DNA from: an uncultured Methylococcaceae bacterium
GTDB taxonomy: Bacteria > Pseudomonadota > Gammaproteobacteria > Methylococcales > Methylomonadaceae
Assembly (NCBI GenBank): GCA_903903365.1
Contig: CAIUYS010000510.1
Coordinates: forward strand, 1-9,869
DNA: 9,869 bases
Direction: 5' to 3'
The notes under the pieces were generated by a model, which saw only the letters and a program-made list of their open reading frames with translations, had not been told where the DNA came from and did not search any database. The translations under genes were made by a program, and so were the position numbers. This document shows positions 1 through 6,261 of the stretch, piece after piece; position 1 is the stretch's first letter, and each line of letters starts with the position of its first letter.

Positions 1-870
1 ACGCCTATCAAAGTATTGTTTACCGGTTATCTTTGTACCGTAGGCATAGGCTATCTATTTGCATTAATTCAAATATTGTTTACGCATGGCATGGCGGACG
101 GAAAATTTGGATTGTCGGTTGATGATATTGTTTACAGTTATTACGGCAACCGTTCAGGCACGGTACTTGAAACGCAGCTTAACGGTGCCATGAAAGCCAA
201 TGCACCCGATCAGGAACGCTTCAAGATTATGGAGTGGGTCAGAGATGGTGCTGATAAGTATGATTATAAAGATAACGGCATTGAAAAAATAATCGAAACC
301 CGCTGTGTGATGTGCCATAACAAAGAAGCGTCTGGAATACCCAGCTTTACCAGTTATGAAGAATTAAAACCCTATACCACACAGGATACCGGAGCTACCT
401 TCGCGTCCTTAACGCGGATTTCGCATATCCATTTGTTCGGTATCAGCTTTATTTTCATGTTTGTCGGTCTTATTTTTAGTTTTGCAGAAACGACAACCAC
501 GCAATATAAATGTATCGCAATCGGTATGCCTTATGCGTTTCTTGTGGCAGATATTATGTCTTGGTGGCTGACTAAAATTCACCCGATGTTTGCCTGGCTG
601 GTTATTTTTGCCGGTATGGGTATGGGGATTTCATTTATGTTTATGTGGGTCACCTCTATTCTGGAAATGTGGCTGTTTAAACCGGTATTTATTAATGGTT
701 TCGGTTCACGTTATTTGGAATGGCGAGATAGTCCTGAAGCATCAATCGCCGATCGGATATGGGTGGTTCTTAAGACCCTTTCTCGTCAGATTAAACCCGC
801 CGCCTTGTTCGTAAAAGAGCAATGGTTAAAGCACGGTTGGCCTGTTATCAAAAATTTAATTAAAAAATAA
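1..870 (+). CDS. Membrane-anchored monoheme c-type cytochrome family protein, 5'-truncated by the window edge
   Basis: The frame is open from base 1 with no convincing start (the first start-like codon is a TTG at 16 with no ribosome site), so the gene begins upstream. 289 residues are visible, ending in TAA. In window numbering a first hydrophobic segment lies at about 10-28. A polar, presumably periplasmic part follows with one heme c motif, CVMCH, at residues 102-106. Three hydrophobic segments come next, roughly 143-164, 170-190 and 196-222, then a basic tail of about 65 residues rich in Lys, Arg and Trp, probably cytoplasmic. The histidines in ISHIHLFG just before the second segment may be functional. 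This is an electron-transfer membrane protein; partner and substrate cannot be told from sequence. It resembles uncharacterised monoheme membrane proteins I associate with methanotroph and iron-oxidiser genomes (memory, not a search). The heme motif is certain, the role is not. Confidence 0.8.
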   Translation, partial: TPIKVLFTGYLCTVGIGYLFALIQILFTHGMADGKFGLSVDDIVYSYYGNRSGTVLETQLNGAMKANAPDQERFKIMEWVRDGADKYDYKDNGIEKIIETRCVMCHNKEASGIPSFTSYEELKPYTTQDTGATFASLTRISHIHLFGISFIFMFVGLIFSFAETTTTQYKCIAIGMPYAFLVADIMSWWLTKIHPMFAWLVIFAGMGMGISFMFMWVTSILEMWLFKPVFINGFGSRYLEWRDSPEASIADRIWVVLKTLSRQIKPAALFVKEQWLKHGWPVIKNLIKK

Positions 871-913
871 TGATCGGCTTGCGCTAACCTGATGCATTAA
901 CTTAAGATCTAAA

Positions 914-1036
914 CCCACGAAGACGCGAAGAAAAGCCAAGGTAATAATGTCTGTTTCCATGGTTTATTAAGTATTCTGTTTAACTCACACAGCATCAATG
1001 TTCAGTCCCCCTCTTTGAAAAAAAAGGGGGCTGAAC
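914..1036. repeat. Composite intergenic repeat, copy A (CACGAAG module plus C-rich hairpin)
   Basis: Bases 914-940 carry a CACGAAG unit followed by a variant CGCGAAG and a purine-rich tail. Bases 1001-1036 carry an imperfect hairpin: CAG, CCCCC and TTT on the left pair with AAA, GGGGG and CTG on the right, around a short purine loop. Both modules recur in the same order and orientation at 9728-9869, including a 22-base identical stretch beginning TTCAGTCCCCC (1001-1022 and 9782-9803). The hairpin lies just upstream of the tilS start and may affect transcript ends or stability. No coding capacity was seen in the 198 bases between the cytochrome gene and tilS. Confidence 0.7.
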
Positions 1037-1068
1037 ATTTACCGCACAACGACTCACCAAGAACACAC

Positions 1069-2403
1069 ATGACAGAGTTGCTTTCAGCACATTCTATAAT
1101 ATCAGCGCTAAATCAATGTAATAACCCGGTACATATTTACATAGGCTACAGCGGCGGTGTGGATTCTCATGTGTTATTGCACTTGTGCGCCTCAATAACA
1201 GAACTTAAGGACAAAATCACTGCGGTTTATGTGCATCATGGCTTACAGGCAGAAGCAGAAGCCTGGGCTGGACATTGCAAAATAACGGCAGAAATCCTGG
1301 GCGTTAATTTTGTACTGCTGCGGGTTAATGCCGTTGCAAGCCAAGGAGAAAGCCCTGAAGAAGCCGCCAGAAATGCCCGTTACAAAGCATTAAAGTCATT
1401 AATTGGCGCTAATGATGTGCTGTTGGTTGCCCAACACAGAGACGATCAATTGGAAACGGTTTTGTTGCAACTATTTCGTGGCAGTGGTTTGCGCGGGTTA
1501 TCGGCAATGCCCGAGCGTATGGCTTTTGGTCAAGGTCTTATGCTGCGACCGTTGCTAAATGTTTCAAAGTCTTCAATCAACGATTATGCGCAAGCACACG
1601 GGTTAAGCTGGGTCGATGATCCCAGTAATCTCAGTAACGATTACGATCGCAATTTTCTACGCAATGCGGTATTGCCCTTATTAAAGCAGCGATGGCCTGC
1701 GTGTGATAAAACGGTAGCGCGTTCTGCCAGACATTGTGCCGATGCACAACTTGTAGTTTCGGAACATGCTGACGCATTATTCCGTGGGGTTTTTACTCGT
1801 GCCGATCAGACACTTTGCATCAGTCAGTTAAAATTAGTTAACAGCATCCAACAAGCGCTGATCATCAGGGAATGGTTTCAGGCGCTCAACTTAAAAATGC
1901 CTGCGCAAGCGTTTATTGAACGCTTGCAGTCTGAGGTTATTTCAGCAAGGGAAGATGCTGATCCGGTATTATCAGGGCAGGGTTATTGTGTGCGCCGTTA
2001 TCGGGATAAGCTGTATTGCCTTAAAACAGTCGCACCTGAAATAGTCCGGGAAAGTGTCTGGTCAGTCGGACAAACCTCACTCAGAATATCAACTCATCAA
2101 CGCTTGTTTTGGGTGCCGTCATCGACGGGGATAAGTTGCGAGCAGTGGCAAAAGGCAATAATTAGTGTAAAGGCCCGCAGTGGCGGGGAAAAAATGAGCT
2201 TGCCAAAGCGTAAAGGTCATCATTCCCTAAAAAACCTATTTCAGGAGGCAAGTGTTCCACCGTGGGAAAGGGATGCAATCCCTTTGATTTATCTGGACGA
2301 CAAGCTGGCCGCTGTCGGTGATTTATGGATAAGCGCAGATTTTTATAGTGAACAAGCGCAGGGCTGCATTAGTTTGTCCTTGCAAAGAGACGCTCAAGAG
2401 TAA
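1069..2403 (+). CDS. tilS: tRNA(Ile)-lysidine synthase TilS
   Basis: Cytosolic enzyme that uses ATP and lysine to convert the wobble C34 of the AUA-reading tRNA-Ile to lysidine, so that it is charged with Ile rather than Met; essential in most bacteria. The 444-residue product matches the family length (about 430 in E. coli). The N-terminal PP-loop ATPase domain has SGGVDS at 28-33, VHHGL at 55-59 and AQHRDDQLET at 121-130 followed by an RGSG element (137-140). A middle substrate-binding domain follows, then the C-terminal TilS domain with RSGGEKMSLP at 370-379 and a PPWERD element near 397-402. I chose ATG 1069. An in-frame TTG at 1015 would add 18 residues, but it lies inside the repeat hairpin and gives an unlikely leader. 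The ribosome site before 1069 is weak. It has no tight operon partner here. Confidence 0.95.
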   Translation: MTELLSAHSIISALNQCNNPVHIYIGYSGGVDSHVLLHLCASITELKDKITAVYVHHGLQAEAEAWAGHCKITAEILGVNFVLLRVNAVASQGESPEEAARNARYKALKSLIGANDVLLVAQHRDDQLETVLLQLFRGSGLRGLSAMPERMAFGQGLMLRPLLNVSKSSINDYAQAHGLSWVDDPSNLSNDYDRNFLRNAVLPLLKQRWPACDKTVARSARHCADAQLVVSEHADALFRGVFTRADQTLCISQLKLVNSIQQALIIREWFQALNLKMPAQAFIERLQSEVISAREDADPVLSGQGYCVRRYRDKLYCLKTVAPEIVRESVWSVGQTSLRISTHQRLFWVPSSTGISCEQWQKAIISVKARSGGEKMSLPKRKGHHSLKNLFQEASVPPWERDAIPLIYLDDKLAAVGDLWISADFYSEQAQGCISLSLQRDAQE

Positions 2404-2423
2404 CGCAATAACAGGGATCAGTG

Positions 2424-2492
2424 GTAGGGTGCGCATCGCGCACCTAAAACCGCACCCACTAATCGGCTTTATTTGCGCGATGCGAACCCTAC
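2424..2492. repeat. Palindromic intergenic repeat, 18-base arms with one mismatch
   Basis: The left arm (2424-2441, beginning GTAGGGTGCGC) and right arm (2475-2492, ending GAACCCTAC) are inverted copies matching at 17 of 18 positions, with 33 bases between them. It lies 20 bases after the tilS stop. It resembles the GTAGGGTG-type dispersed palindromes I know from many proteobacterial genomes and could fold into an mRNA 3'-end hairpin. There is no T-run after the right arm, so it is not a classical intrinsic terminator. No gene is apparent in the rest of 2404-2763. Confidence 0.7.
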
Positions 2493-2748
2493 TACTCAGC
2501 TAAGCGTTAGTATTGCGAAACTTGGCGGATGTTATTTGTTGCCATTTACCTTGCCTGTTAGTAGCTCGGTAAAGCATCTTGTTGAATATAAAAGTATAAA
2601 TTATTAGTGGTGAACAGCGCCACAGAGAGACGGGGCGATAATATAATTTGAAAAATAACAGTTAAAGCCTTATTCTGTGTTGTTTTTTTTAATTATTTCA
2701 TATTTACCGTATCAGCGAAGTTTTTCAACTTCCCACCATTGCACTTAC

Positions 2749-2754
2749 AAGGGG
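2749..2754 (+). promoter_or_regulatory. Ribosome binding site deciding the desaturase start
   Basis: AAGGGG is 9 bases before an in-frame TTG at 2764. The alternative GTG at 2677 has no such site, and the 29 residues it would add do not look like a desaturase N-terminus. This favours the TTG start. Confidence 0.55.
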
Positions 2755-2763
2755 CAGCACGTT

Positions 2764-3888
2764 TTGAGTTTAGACAGTTATCAGTCGGTAGATCGCGGGC
2801 AATTAGCCAAAGACATTAGCGAAATTCACCAACAAGCTTTAGCCAATATCAGCATTGAAGATTTTAAGCATTTAACAAGAATGGAACGCTGGGGAAAAAT
2901 TTGTTCCCTCATCGGCTATGGCACTGCCTGGATTTTCCCCAATCCTGTTTCTGCGCTGTTAATCAGTCAAGGTAGCTTCACCCGTTGGACACAAGTAGGG
3001 CATCCCATTAGTCATAGAGCCTACAACAAAATTGATGGTGTAAATGCCAATTATACCAGCAAGAAATTTGCGCAAGGCTGGCGGCGATTTTTGGATTGGC
3101 CTGACTGGATGACGCCAGCCGGTTGGCATCATGAGCATGACAAACTGCATCATTACAGCTTGGGTGAAAAAAACGATCCGAATAATGCGCAACATAATAT
3201 GCAGTGGCTAAGGCAATCAAATCTGCCGATGTGGCAACGTTATGTCATTGTGGCGTTTTTTTCGGGGATATGGAAAGTTGTCTATTACACGCCCAGAACC
3301 CATAAGGAATTACGTTTAGATTCTGCCAGACAGCAGGGCGAGCCAGAACCTGTGATGACCCGCCTTGGGGCATGGAGTTTATTTACCCGACAGGGGCGAG
3401 GATTATGGCTGCATAGTATTTTGCCTTACACGGCTTATCGCTTTGTGTTGTTGCCTTTGCTGTTTTCCCCCTTAGGAAGTTTTGCTGTTATCAGCGTATT
3501 AATTAATTCAATTTTGGCAGAAATTTTTACCAATATGCACAGTTTTCTGGTGATGATCCCCAATCATGCCGGAGATGATGTGATGACGTTTGATGAAAAA
3601 GCCAAAGGCAAAGGCGAATTTTATCTGCGGCAAATTTTAGGATCAGTGAATTATCCAACAGGTTCTAATTTAAATAACTTTTTTTATGGCTGGTTGAATT
3701 ATCAAATCGAGCATCATTTATGGCCGGATATGCCCTTAAGTCAATATCAAAAAGTGCAGCCACAAGTGATGGCTTTGTGTAAAAAACATAATATTCCTTA
3801 TCTCCAAGAATCTGTTTTTAAGCGGCTATTGAAAGCGGTGGATATTATGGTGGGGAAAACGTCGATGCTGAAGGCAGTCGTTGCGTAA
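2764..3888 (+). CDS. Membrane fatty acid desaturase (diiron, front-end-like histidine boxes)
   Basis: Integral-membrane diiron enzyme that puts a double bond into an acyl chain using O2 and electrons from a ferredoxin or cytochrome b5-type donor. With the TTG start it has 374 residues. The three histidine clusters are visible: HPISH at 80-84, HHEHDKLHH at 122-130 and QIEHH at 314-318. Further histidines at 259 and 268 sit in the last membrane-proximal segment. Hydrophobic stretches lie around 45-68, 160-177 and 216-265. Gln in place of His at the start of the third box, and the sequence after it (LWPDMP, then CKKHNIPY), recall front-end (delta-5/6/8) desaturases; the N-terminal cytochrome b5 domain of eukaryotic versions is absent. 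Substrate and regiospecificity cannot be read from sequence. The start is uncertain (GTG 2677 is possible). It faces psiE tail to tail and has no operon partner. Confidence 0.88.
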   Translation: MSLDSYQSVDRGQLAKDISEIHQQALANISIEDFKHLTRMERWGKICSLIGYGTAWIFPNPVSALLISQGSFTRWTQVGHPISHRAYNKIDGVNANYTSKKFAQGWRRFLDWPDWMTPAGWHHEHDKLHHYSLGEKNDPNNAQHNMQWLRQSNLPMWQRYVIVAFFSGIWKVVYYTPRTHKELRLDSARQQGEPEPVMTRLGAWSLFTRQGRGLWLHSILPYTAYRFVLLPLLFSPLGSFAVISVLINSILAEIFTNMHSFLVMIPNHAGDDVMTFDEKAKGKGEFYLRQILGSVNYPTGSNLNNFFYGWLNYQIEHHLWPDMPLSQYQKVQPQVMALCKKHNIPYLQESVFKRLLKAVDIMVGKTSMLKAVVA

Positions 3889-3979
3889 AAATTGCAGTGG
3901 ATTTTGTATTCATGCGCGGATTTGGGTGTTGACGATAACAGCAGGAGATAGGTGCTTTAGGTGTAGCAGTTAACGCCTG

Positions 3980-4414
3980 TTATTTTTTGTCTCCAATGTC
4001 ATTGTCTTCCGGGCAGCCGTAATTTTTGGCGGTGTAAGACAAGATTAATATGGCAACACTGAGCAGGGCAATGGCTACGGTTATGCTCAGTAGTAAATAA
4101 AGATGGAAGCTATCGGCTACTTTTTGGACGTCAATGACTAAATGGCGTGATAACGCAGTAATGGCGATATAAATTAGAAACTGTACGGGCAACCGACGTG
4201 TTTTAAAATAAGTACCCACCATCGCGCCTAATTCAAGATAGATAAACAATAACAGTATCTCCTCCAGATTGGCATGGCCTGTCTTCATCATTTCTATATA
4301 ATCATGAATAGCTGACCAGACTATAGTGGCGCCTATGCCAAATAAGGCCAGATAGTGAAAGCTGTCTACCAGCATATCGCCAATTTTATGAATAAGAACG
4401 GTTTTATTTTGCAT
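3980..4414 (-). CDS. psiE: PsiE family inner-membrane protein
   Basis: A 144-residue protein with four predicted membrane segments (about 18-38, 51-69, 76-95 and 103-127). It has the family hallmark at 57-95, including LFIYLELGAMVG, then YFKTRRLPVQFLIY, then ALSRHLVID. PsiE was named in E. coli as phosphate-starvation inducible; its biochemical role is unknown. I chose ATG 4414, which has GAAG about 9 bases upstream. An ATG at 4483 in the same frame would add 23 residues but has no ribosome site and a non-family leader. It is on the same strand as the cyd genes, 131 bases after the CydX-GGDEF stop, so it could be read from the same transcript. I saw no Pho box or terminator in that gap. The family call is confident, the role is not. 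Confidence 0.85.
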   Translation of the reverse strand: MQNKTVLIHKIGDMLVDSFHYLALFGIGATIVWSAIHDYIEMMKTGHANLEEILLLFIYLELGAMVGTYFKTRRLPVQFLIYIAITALSRHLVIDVQKVADSFHLYLLLSITVAIALLSVAILILSYTAKNYGCPEDNDIGDKK

Positions 4415-4545
4415 CGATAATTCTTCAGTTGATTTAACCTGGAATCGGGCGCTTATTTTGAAGTTTACACCCCGCCCTATCATGATGGGAGAAGGCGGAG
4501 TGAGCCTTAATTCATGCCGTGTTGACTACATAGACGCTGTAATTA

Positions 4546-5112
4546 TCAGCCACTTTTTGCTGTTGCAATGCTGATCAATTTATCCACTTCATGCGCGGTA
4601 GTGGCTAATTGTTCAGATAAAGCGGAGTATTCCGCAACGCCGGTGGTTACTTTAACAACCAAGCCTTGGGGTGTTTTTACATGTTCCGCGATTGCATTTT
4701 TAACCCGTAGCGCAATTTCTTCCGCTTTTTTTAAGGGAGATCCGGGCATGGCAATAATAAAATCCTGTTCATCCATTCTTGCCGCAATATCAACGCCGAC
4801 TCTAATGTCTTCTTTAAAACAATCGACCACGTTACGTAATATCGCATCCATTTCATAAGCCGCTATATTATTTTGAGCTTTAAAATCTTTTAAGCTGATA
4901 AAAAGAATAGAAAAAGGAAAGCCGTTGCGTTTGGAATTTTCAACTTTCTCCTTTAAACGGCTCAGCATGGTGTCTTTGGTCATTAACCGGGTTAACGGGT
5001 CTAAAGCAATATGTTCTTTATCCCAAGTTTCCTGTGCCTCCAGTCTAAGTACATTCATAATGCCTAATGAGCAGGCCAGTAATAAGCCAAGTATCCAGGT
5101 AAAGTACCACAT
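4546..5112 (-). CDS. cydX: CydX small subunit of cytochrome bd fused to a degenerate GGDEF domain
   Basis: A 188-residue protein. Residues 1-30 are CydX: MWYFTWILG, then LLACSLG and L24-E25. 14 of the first 18 residues match E. coli CydX as I recall it, including the whole membrane helix. CydX normally ends near residue 37. Here the frame runs on without a stop into a GGDEF fold: DPLTRL at 38-43, SILFISLKDFK at 68-78, D89, AARMDEQDFIIAMPG at 110-124 and VKVTTGVAEY at 153-162. The GGDEF signature is replaced by DEQDF (114-118). The metal-binding Asp pair of the D-x-D-x-F-K element is Ser73/Lys75. The inhibitory-site Arg is Val105 (Asp108 is kept). Cyclase activity is therefore unlikely. It starts 9 bases after the cydB stop, with AGGAGA overlapping that stop. 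The role is inferred: assembly/stability subunit of the oxidase carrying a cytoplasmic sensing or docking domain. Confidence 0.87.
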   Translation of the reverse strand: MWYFTWILGLLLACSLGIMNVLRLEAQETWDKEHIALDPLTRLMTKDTMLSRLKEKVENSKRNGFPFSILFISLKDFKAQNNIAAYEMDAILRNVVDCFKEDIRVGVDIAARMDEQDFIIAMPGSPLKKAEEIALRVKNAIAEHVKTPQGLVVKVTTGVAEYSALSEQLATTAHEVDKLISIATAKSG

Positions 5113-5117
5113 AAGAG

Positions 5118-5123
5118 TCTCCT
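5118..5123 (-). promoter_or_regulatory. Ribosome binding site of the cydX-GGDEF gene, overlapping the cydB stop codon
   Basis: On the minus strand AGGAGA shares two bases with the cydB TAG stop and lies 5 bases before the ATG at 5112. It fixes the start at the canonical CydX methionine-tryptophan and suggests translational coupling with cydB. Confidence 0.75.
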
Positions 5124-6261
5124 AATAAGCCGTGTGATCGTTCTGATGAATGTGTTCCAGCGTTATTTTTCCGCGCAACACACGAAACGCCCAAGTGGTG
5201 TAAGCAACAACGATGGGTAAAAAAATCAACGTCACCCAGAACATGATTTTTAATGTGGCAAGACTGGAACTGGCATCCCACACGGTTAAAGAGCTGTTCA
5301 TGGCCGAACTTGACGGTATCAGAAAAGGAAATAGTGACACGCCAGCGGTTAAAATAACGGAAGTCAATGTTAAAGAACTGGTGATAAAGGCCAATCCGGG
5401 ACGCTCGATTTTTGATAGCAGGATGGTGACCGCACCAGCAATAAACGCCAATCCGGGTATGATCCATAGCACAGGAAAACGCGCATAATTAGCCAACCAC
5501 AAGCCCGGCTCTTTATAAACTATTTTGGCGAGCGGGTTGGATGGGGCATTGGGTAAAACTTCGGTGCTGATTTGGTAGCCATCAATAGTGGTTACCCAGA
5601 TACCGGCCAGGGCAAAAATGGCCAATGTGAGTGTTGCAAAAACAAGAACTACGGTTTTACAGCGCCGATTAATGTCGCCCACGGTCTTGATTTGTAAAAA
5701 TACCGCGCCGTGCATAATGAGCATGGATAAGCTAACCAGTCCCGCCGCTAGCGAGAAAGGGTTTAATAATGCCCAGAAGGAACCGGTATAAAAAATACGC
5801 ATATCAGTGTCAAAATAAAATGGCACCCCTTTTAATAAATTGCCAAAGGCCACGCCAAAAATCAACGCAGGCACAAGGCCACCGACAAACAAGGCAATGT
5901 CCCAATTACTGCGCCATTTTCGACTGGGTAATTTACTGCGATAATCAAAGCCTATCGGCCTTAAAAATAACGCAAACAAGGTTAACAGTAAGGCAAAATA
6001 AAATCCTGAAAATGCCACGGAATAAGCCATCGGCCAAGCCGCAAACAAAGCCCCTCCGGCTGTTATAAACCAAACCTGATTGCCTTCCCAAGTAGCGCCT
6101 ATGGCATTAATAATGACGCGGCGCTCGCTATCATTTTTGCCTAAAAAGGGTAATAAGATGGCGACGCCCAAGTCAAAGCCGTCGGTAATGGCAAAGCCAA
6201 TCAATAAAGCGCCTAATAAAGCCCACCAGATTAAGCGCATGGTTTCATAATCAAAAATCAT
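5122..6261 (-). CDS. cydB: Cytochrome bd ubiquinol oxidase subunit II
   Basis: Inner-membrane partner of CydA in the quinol:O2 oxidoreductase; it holds no heme iron ligand itself in the known enzymes and supports the proton and oxygen paths. It has 379 residues, the same length I recall for E. coli CydB, and about eight or nine hydrophobic helices. Family motifs are GFDLG at 28-32, GATWEGNQVW at 55-64, the GGALFAAWP stretch at 69-77 and an RPIGFDYR element at 101-108. The start ATG overlaps the cydA stop by 4 bases (ATGA), with AGGAG 7 bases upstream inside cydA, so the two are almost certainly co-translated. The C-terminal tail after the last helix is polar and rich in His and Asp (about 365-379), as usual. 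No truncation or missing motif was seen. Confidence 0.96.
   Translation of the reverse strand: MIFDYETMRLIWWALLGALLIGFAITDGFDLGVAILLPFLGKNDSERRVIINAIGATWEGNQVWFITAGGALFAAWPMAYSVAFSGFYFALLLTLFALFLRPIGFDYRSKLPSRKWRSNWDIALFVGGLVPALIFGVAFGNLLKGVPFYFDTDMRIFYTGSFWALLNPFSLAAGLVSLSMLIMHGAVFLQIKTVGDINRRCKTVVLVFATLTLAIFALAGIWVTTIDGYQISTEVLPNAPSNPLAKIVYKEPGLWLANYARFPVLWIIPGLAFIAGAVTILLSKIERPGLAFITSSLTLTSVILTAGVSLFPFLIPSSSAMNSSLTVWDASSSLATLKIMFWVTLIFLPIVVAYTTWAFRVLRGKITLEHIHQNDHTAY

Noticed and set aside
914..940. CACGAAG repeats as a CRISPR or iteron array
   Set aside because: Units are 7-9 bases and nearly contiguous, with no spacers and no replication gene; they fit a dispersed intergenic repeat.
2619..2647. 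TATAAT at 2642-2647 as a desaturase promoter
   Set aside because: There is no acceptable -35 (GCCACA) at 17 bases and no extended -10; a chance match is likely in this AT-rich stretch.
2677..2763. GTG 2677 as the desaturase start
   Set aside because: No ribosome site, and the added residues look like translated intergenic DNA; the TTG at 2764 has AAGGGG at good spacing.
2959..3220. Open frames on the minus strand within the desaturase gene
   Set aside because: Antisense to the histidine-box region, no ribosome site, no recognisable protein.
3935..3988. Possible intrinsic terminator after the desaturase: ATAACAG and CTGTTAT arms followed by a T-run
   Set aside because: The stem is only 7 bp and AT-rich with a loop of about 35 bases, so it is too weak to call.
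4415..4483. Upstream ATG 4483 for psiE
   Set aside because: No ribosome site and the extra 23 residues do not resemble the PsiE N-terminus.
5213..5488. Long open frame on the + strand opposite cydB
   Set aside because: Lies wholly inside the strongly conserved cydB in antisense, with no family features; a shadow of the real gene.
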